Shown here: positions 58,595 to 64,000 of the stretch, in pieces
How the letters are laid out: the number at the start of each line of letters is the position of its first letter
How positions within the stretch are numbered: the stretch's first letter is position 1
Source: Candidatus Obscuribacterales bacterium
GTDB taxonomy: Bacteria > Cyanobacteriota > Vampirovibrionia > Obscuribacterales > Obscuribacteraceae
Assembly: GCA_019637435.1 (NCBI GenBank)
Contig: JAHBVO010000002.1
Span: 186,001 to 250,000 of the forward strand
Direction: 5' to 3'
Length of the DNA: 64,000 nt
The notes under the pieces: generated by a model
Seen by the model: the letters and a program-made list of their open reading frames with translations, nothing else
Databases searched by the model: none
Told to the model about the DNA's origin: nothing
Position numbers and translations under genes: made by a program

Positions 58595-60214
58595 TTAAAT
58601 TACACACATTGCCAGCGCGTGTTTCAATTCGTGCATTGTTTGAAAACGCTTGGCTGGATCTTTGTCGAGACATTTAAGGACTACCGATTCGAGAACCGGA
58701 GGCACTTGAACTTTGGGATTTACGCGTTTGAACGAGTCAGCCTTAGTGTAGATCTGGTGATACATTACCTCCGGTGCAGATTGCGCTTGAAAAACCGTTT
58801 CGCCCGTCAGCACTTGATACATCAAGCAGCCCATTGAATAAACATCGGAGCGAACGTCGAGTCGGAGGCCGCGGCATTGCTCGGGACTCATAAATGCCGG
58901 CGAGCCAAAGATTTCTCCGGGAACAGTCATGACTATGTTGTTGTCGCCGGTAACTTTTGCCAAGCCAAAGTCGAGCACTTTTACCTTTGACCCCTTTTGT
59001 CCCTGGTTCAAAATGTGAACGTTGCCTGGTTTTAAATCGCGATGAATGATGCCTGCTTCGTGTGCGACAGCGACTCCCTCGCAGACCTCCATGAATATTG
59101 GAAGTGCCTGCCGGTAGTCCAGCATTCCGTTTTCTCTGATCATCGAAACCAGGCTTTTTCCGTCAAGATAATCCATCACCATGTAGAAGGTGCCTTCCCC
59201 GGTCATGCCAAAATCAATTACCGACACGAGATTAGGATGATCCAGCGAGGCTATGGCGATGGCTTCCTGTCTAAATCTCGCGACCAGATCGCCGCTTTGA
59301 GCCAGGTCAGAATGCAGTATTTTGACGGCGACAACTTTTTCCGTATAGCGGTGTCTTGCCTTATAAACGGCGCCATTACCGCCGGTGCCAAGAAGCGAAA
59401 GAATGAGATACCGATCAGTCAATTGCGTGCCAATTAAAGGGTCGGCTATCAGACCAGCTCCATCATCCGGACAGCTGTCCTGCCCGTCAACACGGGAGCG
59501 GCAACGTGTGCAGATCATCGCCACTTCGAACTGATTACTGCTCTGTGCCGCTTTTGACATATACCGCGATGTTGATGAGTGCCCTTTGGCGGTTCGGCGT
59601 AAAATCGCAGTAGTCAGATCATGTACTTTGACGAATGGAAGGCACAATTCGTGAGCGATTTCCTGTGTGCTCATTCCCGCTTTCACCATGACCATTATGC
59701 GTAGCTCCTGATCGGTCAGATTGTAATCGGAGTGAGGCAAACGGGGGAACATCTGCGCCGCTACCCTGTGCACGATGGAATCATCAATCCATGACGCTCC
59801 ATGTGCCACTGAATATAGTGCCGTGAGCAGGTCGTCGGATTTCGTGTCTTTTAATAGGAAACCATCTGCGCCTGCTTCTAGCGCGGCAATTACCGAGCGC
59901 TCGTCCACATGGCTTGTGAGGATAACGACCTTCTTGTTCGTACTCTGCTTGATTCGACGAGTGGCCTCTATGCCGTCAATCTCAGGCAAGCCAATATCCA
60001 TTATGACGATTTGCGCATCGGATTGATTTGCCAGCGCCACACCGTCAGTGCCAGTACGCGCTTCTCCAACTATCTTAATTTGACCGCTACTCTCCAGTGA
60101 CAATTTTACTGAAAGGCGAACCAGGTCGTGGTCCTCAATAATTAGCGCAGTCACTTTCCCCTGATTGTCACTCTGGACGGTTGAGCCGTACTTTTGTTGT
60201 AGCTGTTGAGGCAT
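58595..60214 (-). CDS. receiver-HTH-zinc ribbon-Ser/Thr kinase fusion
   Basis: A 539-residue protein joining two signalling systems. An intact receiver (about 20-140; E27-D28, D73 in IVIMDIGLP, K122 region FLLKD) is followed by a NarL-like HTH (165-210: LTDQELRIMVMVKAGMSTQEIAHELCLPFVKVHDL), a short Cys motif CTRC...SCPDD (235-248) and a complete Hanks-type kinase (269-537: GTGGNGAVY, K298 in VAVK, HRDLKPGN, DFG, MSPEQ). AGGGA precedes the ATG at 60212-60214. It is the first gene of the minus-strand operon with the receiver and hybrid kinase. No membrane segment. Confidence 0.9.
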   Translation of the reverse strand: MPQQLQQKYGSTVQSDNQGKVTALIIEDHDLVRLSVKLSLESSGQIKIVGEARTGTDGVALANQSDAQIVIMDIGLPEIDGIEATRRIKQSTNKKVVILTSHVDERSVIAALEAGADGFLLKDTKSDDLLTALYSVAHGASWIDDSIVHRVAAQMFPRLPHSDYNLTDQELRIMVMVKAGMSTQEIAHELCLPFVKVHDLTTAILRRTAKGHSSTSRYMSKAAQSSNQFEVAMICTRCRSRVDGQDSCPDDGAGLIADPLIGTQLTDRYLILSLLGTGGNGAVYKARHRYTEKVVAVKILHSDLAQSGDLVARFRQEAIAIASLDHPNLVSVIDFGMTGEGTFYMVMDYLDGKSLVSMIRENGMLDYRQALPIFMEVCEGVAVAHEAGIIHRDLKPGNVHILNQGQKGSKVKVLDFGLAKVTGDNNIVMTVPGEIFGSPAFMSPEQCRGLRLDVRSDVYSMGCLMYQVLTGETVFQAQSAPEVMYHQIYTKADSFKRVNPKVQVPPVLESVVLKCLDKDPAKRFQTMHELKHALAMCVI

Positions 60215-60429
60215 GTGTCTTTCCCTGAGTTCGTCTGCGGAGGAATCCATACCACTACTATCGCCCGGATTACCGAGCGGCCACAATTACCTAGTAGTTT
60301 GATTCCACCGTGTTCGAAGGATGACCGTTTCGCGTGGAAATGTCACTCAATCGGCGTTTCGATAGCTAATCCCGCGGGACTACTGCTGTCATCCATTCGG
60401 GTGATTTGAGGGTGAAAAGCCCGCGAAAT

Positions 60430-61881
60430 CTAGGTCAGTGCCTGGCGTAGGAAGCCTAGCGCCCAATCATGAAGTTGGTTCCATCCGATGACGTGCCGCA
60501 TGCTGGTCATCCGGCGGCGCTTCTCTTCAATACCCATACTCAAAGCCTTTGCCAGTGCATCGGAAAATTCAGAAGGACTGGTTGGCGAAACCAGAAGTGC
60601 TCCCTGACCGAGTTCTGCCGCGCAGCCGGCCCGATCGCTGAGTATGAGCGTACCTTGCTCGTCTTGACGGCAAGCGACGTACTCTTTAGCGATTAAGTTC
60701 AATCCGTCTCTTACGGAATTGACGGTCATCACATCTGCCGCCTGGTACCAAGCTGCAAGCTCTTTCTGGTTGAGTTGAGCCTGTATATGGAGAATTGGAC
60801 GCCATCCATCCTGCTCGTACTTTTCGTTCAGCTCCTGAATTTTTGCTTCTACCTTTTTAGAGTATTCGGAGAAACTTGGTTCATTCGATTGAGCCGGTTG
60901 GGAAATTTGTACATAGTGGAAGCGGCGGTGCATGTCCTTCGCGTTTTCCAAGTAATGCTCAAGACCGCTCAGCTTCTCGAGAACGCCTTTGGTGTAATCA
61001 AGACGGTCGATGCCCAGCAAAATCTGGTTGGCAAGCCTGTGTTTAACCGGCAACGCCTCAGCCATCGGTCTCGACGTTTTAGCGAGCTTGTGCCACTTCG
61101 AAACGTCGATACCCAGTGGCATCACTACAATTTGTGTTTTCTGACCTTTGAAAGACACCGTCATCTTCAAACTGTCGACCTGGGCCGCGTCGCAGAGCGC
61201 TTCCACTGTTTGCAGGAAGTTGTGAGCGTACTCGGCTGTGTGGAAACCGATCAGGCGATTGCAGAGTAGAGATTCGACCAGTTCTTTTGTGACCGGCTCG
61301 TGTTGCATTATTGCAACTTCCGGCCACGGGACGTGCCAGAACTGGCAAGCTATGGTGCCTCGTTCCGACGAGATCAGCGGGGCGCACATCGCCAGTTGGT
61401 AGTCATGCAACCAGCAGAGGGTCGGGAAACTTTCTGAGAGAACTGATTGGCACTCGGATGCGACTCGCGAGCAGAGCATCTTGTAGTTCTTCCAATCCTC
61501 TGCATCAAACAGCGCGTGTTCGCGCATTCCGTGAAGCAATGGCCAGAGATAGTTGGCCGAAAAACGTTTGTGCCCGTCAATCAATCGTTTTGGAATGCTT
61601 GTGGAGTAGAAGGCGAATCCGGAGTTGATAGAGGGAGAAAAGTTTCGGACTTGATCAAACGGAATCGGCTCCACGTCAGAACTCTGGTTTTCAATCGAGA
61701 ACCAGTGCACTTTTGTGCCCAGGCGTTTGACGATAGGCTCAAGACTGGTTGCCACTCCACCGGTTTGACCAGGTCCGCTGAAAGAGAGCACTTTGAGCGT
61801 CGGAAGATGGATGTCGAGATCGACTATATCTTCTGCGGAGATAGGCGTAAGCAGTGGGAGAGCATGTGGGCTTATTACCAT
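60430..61881 (-). CDS. otsA: trehalose-6-phosphate synthase-like (GT20) glycosyltransferase
   Basis: A 483-residue GT20 glycosyltransferase, normally joining UDP- or GDP-glucose with glucose 6-phosphate to form trehalose 6-phosphate. Visible are an N-terminal TGGVATSLEP, WLHDYQLAMCAPLI, IGFHTAEYAHNF, LGIDRLDYTKGVLEKL, VNSVRDGLNLIAKEYVA and LILSDRAGCAAELG. Several positions vary from E. coli OtsA (GLNL for GMNL; WLHDYQ for WVHDYH), so glucosylglycerol-phosphate synthase or another acceptor is possible. No OtsB phosphatase gene is nearby. Confidence 0.85.
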   Translation of the reverse strand: MVISPHALPLLTPISAEDIVDLDIHLPTLKVLSFSGPGQTGGVATSLEPIVKRLGTKVHWFSIENQSSDVEPIPFDQVRNFSPSINSGFAFYSTSIPKRLIDGHKRFSANYLWPLLHGMREHALFDAEDWKNYKMLCSRVASECQSVLSESFPTLCWLHDYQLAMCAPLISSERGTIACQFWHVPWPEVAIMQHEPVTKELVESLLCNRLIGFHTAEYAHNFLQTVEALCDAAQVDSLKMTVSFKGQKTQIVVMPLGIDVSKWHKLAKTSRPMAEALPVKHRLANQILLGIDRLDYTKGVLEKLSGLEHYLENAKDMHRRFHYVQISQPAQSNEPSFSEYSKKVEAKIQELNEKYEQDGWRPILHIQAQLNQKELAAWYQAADVMTVNSVRDGLNLIAKEYVACRQDEQGTLILSDRAGCAAELGQGALLVSPTSPSEFSDALAKALSMGIEEKRRRMTSMRHVIGWNQLHDWALGFLRQALT

Positions 61882-62333
61882 TCGGACGCGCCTCGTGCAG
61901 ATTGAGCTGTGTTTTCAATTCCGCGAAAGTCAGGCAAGTGCGCGACGATGCACGACGGAAGCAGCGCGCTTCCATCCCGAGCTCGCGGAGGACGCCATTT
62001 GAATAAAATCGATTCGATATTTCATCGATTGAAAGACTACATATAAGGTAAAGGATATTGGAGTGGTAATCAAGTAACTACATGACCATTTTTGGCAAGG
62101 TTAAATGAATGTTACGTTGCGGACTGACCGTTACTCCAGAGCAAGTAAATATCAGGGTTTCACCGACTTATCCGGTTTTCAAACGGGCGGAAGCGGGCTA
62201 CCCCAGAAATAGGCTTTCGTAGAGTGTTATCAGTGCCGGAAAATAAACTGAGGAGCTGGTTTGTATGACGGTCCAAGCCGGGTGATACTGCTGGTGGTGG
62301 CGATCCGGTTTCTCTACCATCGTTCGTATCGAA
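61882..62333. other. 452-base gap, no gene seen
   Basis: No convincing gene. It holds CCTTATATGTA on the minus strand (62048-62038), 157 bases before the otsA-like start and a repeat of the element upstream of GH57, and the inverted repeat AATCGATT/ATCGATT around 62007-62030. It should carry the otsA promoter and the end of rimM transcription. Confidence 0.4.
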
Positions 62334-62852
62334 CTAACTTGGTTCAAGTAACCCTGGCAAATCTACTACTTCGACGCGCCCTGCCTTCAAGTCCACCGTG
62401 GGTACAAGAGCTCTAACGAAAGGCACGAGATAAGTTTCCTTCTTGTCTTTACTGGAAACTTCCAGGAGCTCAGCCGAGTTGCCGGTGATACCGCTTATGG
62501 TGCCGACTTCTTTACCTTCGGTCGTAAATACTGCTAATCCGACCAAATCGTTGACCCAGAATTCATCCTCTTCCAGTTCATTTAGCTGTTCTCTGGTGGT
62601 GAACACCTGGGCGTCCAGGAAGTGTTCTACGGATGTTCTATCGGAGTAGTTTTCAAACTTGACATACAGCATTCGCTTTTCAAGTTTTACATCTTTGATG
62701 TCTACACGCAGGCGTTCTTTTCCTGCGAGAATTTCGACATCGTCAATGTCCAACAAAAGAAGCGGATTGTTTGTCTCAGGGCGAATTTTGACCTCTCCCC
62801 GCAGTCCGTGAAAACCGACAATCTTGCCGACCGGAAAATTATATTCACTCAT
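62334..62852 (-). CDS. rimM: 16S rRNA processing protein RimM
   Basis: A 172-residue 30S maturation factor. The N-terminal RimM domain begins VGKIVGFHGLRGEVKIRPETNNP, and the C-terminal PRC-barrel holds EFWVNDLVGLAVFTTEGKEVGTISGI and LVPFVRALVPTVDLKAGRVEV, ending in the typical DLPGLLE. The start overlaps the stop of ubiX by eight bases, so the two are coupled. The usual partners rpsP and trmD are not seen here. Confidence 0.95.
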   Translation of the reverse strand: MSEYNFPVGKIVGFHGLRGEVKIRPETNNPLLLLDIDDVEILAGKERLRVDIKDVKLEKRMLYVKFENYSDRTSVEHFLDAQVFTTREQLNELEEDEFWVNDLVGLAVFTTEGKEVGTISGITGNSAELLEVSSKDKKETYLVPFVRALVPTVDLKAGRVEVVDLPGLLEPS

Positions 62853-63495
62853 GAGTTTTTGCTCGTTGTGGTGTCACAATTGGTGCCGCGTCCTGTTTCC
62901 ACCGTTTAAACAAGGCGTTATCGAAATCAAATTGATCGAGGACGCGTCCGACGACAAAATCGATTTGATCAGACACGCTTTCAGGGCGGTGGTAAAAACC
63001 CGGGCTAGCACAGGAGACTATTGCACCTGCTTCGGAGAGTGCCACCATATTTTTCAACTGAATATGACCGAAGGGCATTTCGCGCACGACGACAACCAGT
63101 TTTCGCCGTTCTTTTAAACACACTGCAGCTGCGCGATGGACCAGGTTTTCGGTCAAACCATTAGCAAGTGCGCCGAGCGTTCCTATGCTGCACGGCAGAA
63201 TGGCCATGCCTAGCGTCTTGTAAGACCCGCTGGATACAGACGCTCCGTAGTCCATCAGATAGTGATGCTTTATCGGAGCATTTTCCGGCAACTCCAGATA
63301 GCGAAGCAGACCTTGAGTGTCGTTCTCTGCCAAAACCAGGTCATGCTCTTCTTTCATGACTCGCAGAGCGGCTTTCGACATAACTAACTCAACAGGTTGT
63401 TCTATGCTGAGAAGATATTGCAGCATGCGTAATCCGTAGATAACGCCGCTCGCGCCTGTTATCCCGAGAACAAAAGGAGTCTTTTTCTCGCTCAT
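62845..63495 (-). CDS. ubiX: flavin prenyltransferase UbiX
   Basis: Makes prenylated FMN, the cofactor of UbiD-type decarboxylases. The 216-residue protein has GITGASGVIYGLRML, a serine-rich phosphate-binding region (ILPCSIGTLGALANGLTENLVHRAAAVCLKERRKLVVVVREMP is diagnostic) and the C-terminal VDQIDFVVGRVLDQF. GTGAGA lies before the ATG at 63493-63495. No ubiD is in the window. Confidence 0.94.
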   Translation of the reverse strand: MSEKKTPFVLGITGASGVIYGLRMLQYLLSIEQPVELVMSKAALRVMKEEHDLVLAENDTQGLLRYLELPENAPIKHHYLMDYGASVSSGSYKTLGMAILPCSIGTLGALANGLTENLVHRAAAVCLKERRKLVVVVREMPFGHIQLKNMVALSEAGAIVSCASPGFYHRPESVSDQIDFVVGRVLDQFDFDNALFKRWKQDAAPIVTPQRAKTHE

Positions 63496-63581
63496 GAATC
63501 TCACTGTCGTGTTGAAACGCCAGTCAGTCTAACCTGAAACAACTGCGCCCGTAAAGGACGTTCAGCGCTACTGTAAAGGGA

Positions 63582-64000
63582 TTAAAACGCCTCACCGGGT
63601 TTCGCCTGACCCTGTTGTGCGTCGCCTTGCGCTCCACCCTGTTGAAAATTTGGTGGCTGTTGTTGGAAATTAGGAGGCGGTCCTCCTGGCTGGAAGTTCT
63701 GTTGTGGGCCACCCTGTTGCATGCCTTGTTGGGTGCTTTGCTCAGGGGTGAATGTCTTCTTCTTGTTTCGAAGAAATGCAGGCAGCCCATCGTCTGGTTC
63801 CGGCGGTTGGACTGGCGCGACAGCTTGAGGTTGTTGCACTTCTTCCTGCGGCGCTCTAGTAGCGGGCTGGAAGCGTCGGAAATTACCGGGGCGTGTGCCG
63901 TCCTCTAGCGAGGGAGTGACCTCGTCGAGATCAACTGACAAAGCACCTTTTGATGGTGCAATGCTAAGCTTCAGCGGCGCGTCGAGGCGCACCGTCAGTG
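63582..64000 (-). CDS. C-terminal part of a protein with Gln/Pro/Gly-rich tail, cut by window end
   Basis: The frame is open from the right edge to a TAA at 63582-63584 (139 codons visible). The visible N-terminal part (LTVRLDAPLKLSIAPSKGAL) looks like a beta-rich exported or assembly domain, and the last ~90 residues are low complexity (repeats of PNFQQ and GGPP). Its stop lies 86 bases upstream of ubiX. Family unknown; the start lies outside the window. Confidence 0.65.
   Translation of the reverse strand, partial: LTVRLDAPLKLSIAPSKGALSVDLDEVTPSLEDGTRPGNFRRFQPATRAPQEEVQQPQAVAPVQPPEPDDGLPAFLRNKKKTFTPEQSTQQGMQQGGPQQNFQPGGPPPNFQQQPPNFQQGGAQGDAQQGQAKPGEAF

Noticed and set aside
62200-62333. 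tRNA-like sequence (TTCGTATCGAA) before rimM
   Set aside because: No cloverleaf with a paired acceptor stem could be drawn.

Overview
The window comes from a Gram-negative-type bacterium with a single respiratory, Fe-S and cell-envelope gene repertoire. It shows no rRNA or tRNA gene, CRISPR array or mobile element that I can recognise. The best guess is a non-photosynthetic relative of Cyanobacteria (Vampirovibrionia/'Melainabacteria', Obscuribacterales-like). The reasons are a cyanobacterial-type SufR divergent from a sufCBD operon, a complex I cluster that runs A-B-C-D-H-I-J-K with no E/F/G genes (as in cyanobacterial NDH-1), KDO synthesis (kdsA), a GH57 branching enzyme and many Ser/Thr kinases. 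This assignment is inference from gene content, not a search result.

Layout, left part (minus strand): a TPR membrane protein; lysC and a metB-like gene preceded by what looks like a methionine attenuator (promoter, a Met-rich 27-residue leader ORF, mutually exclusive antiterminator and terminator stems); three paralogous Ser/Thr kinases with a transmembrane segment and C-terminal leucine-rich repeats, one of them translationally coupled to a nucleoside hydrolase; then the SUF Fe-S operon sufC-B-D-Rieske-S-U-T with divergent sufR.

Middle (19-48 kb): pyruvate kinase, GH57 branching enzyme, kdsA, a large exported protein with two retropepsin-like domains and TPRs, an exported Cys-phosphatase divergent from an ECF sigma/anti-sigma/Spy-like module, pxpA, a small HExxH protein, a LuxR-type regulator with a GAF-like domain, a five-gene MoxR/DUF58/DUF4350/DUF4129/membrane-protein operon, a GAF plus HD-GYP protein with a long Pro-rich linker, rpsA and rnc.

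Right part (49-64 kb): nuoABCDHIJK, in which NuoC and NuoI carry matching Ala/Pro/Lys-rich tails and NuoK has an N-terminal membrane extension; a signalling island (NarL-type regulator, Hpt-REC-histidine kinase hybrid, stand-alone receiver, and a receiver-HTH-Ser/Thr kinase fusion); an OtsA-like glycosyltransferase; rimM, ubiX and a gene cut by the window end.

The most interesting signal is at 4211-4389. If it works as the sequence suggests, ribosome stalling on a run of Met codons lets RNA polymerase read through into metB-lysC, so the first step and a Met-branch step of the aspartate pathway are controlled by methionyl-tRNA supply. The predicted leader mRNA would start at its own AUG.
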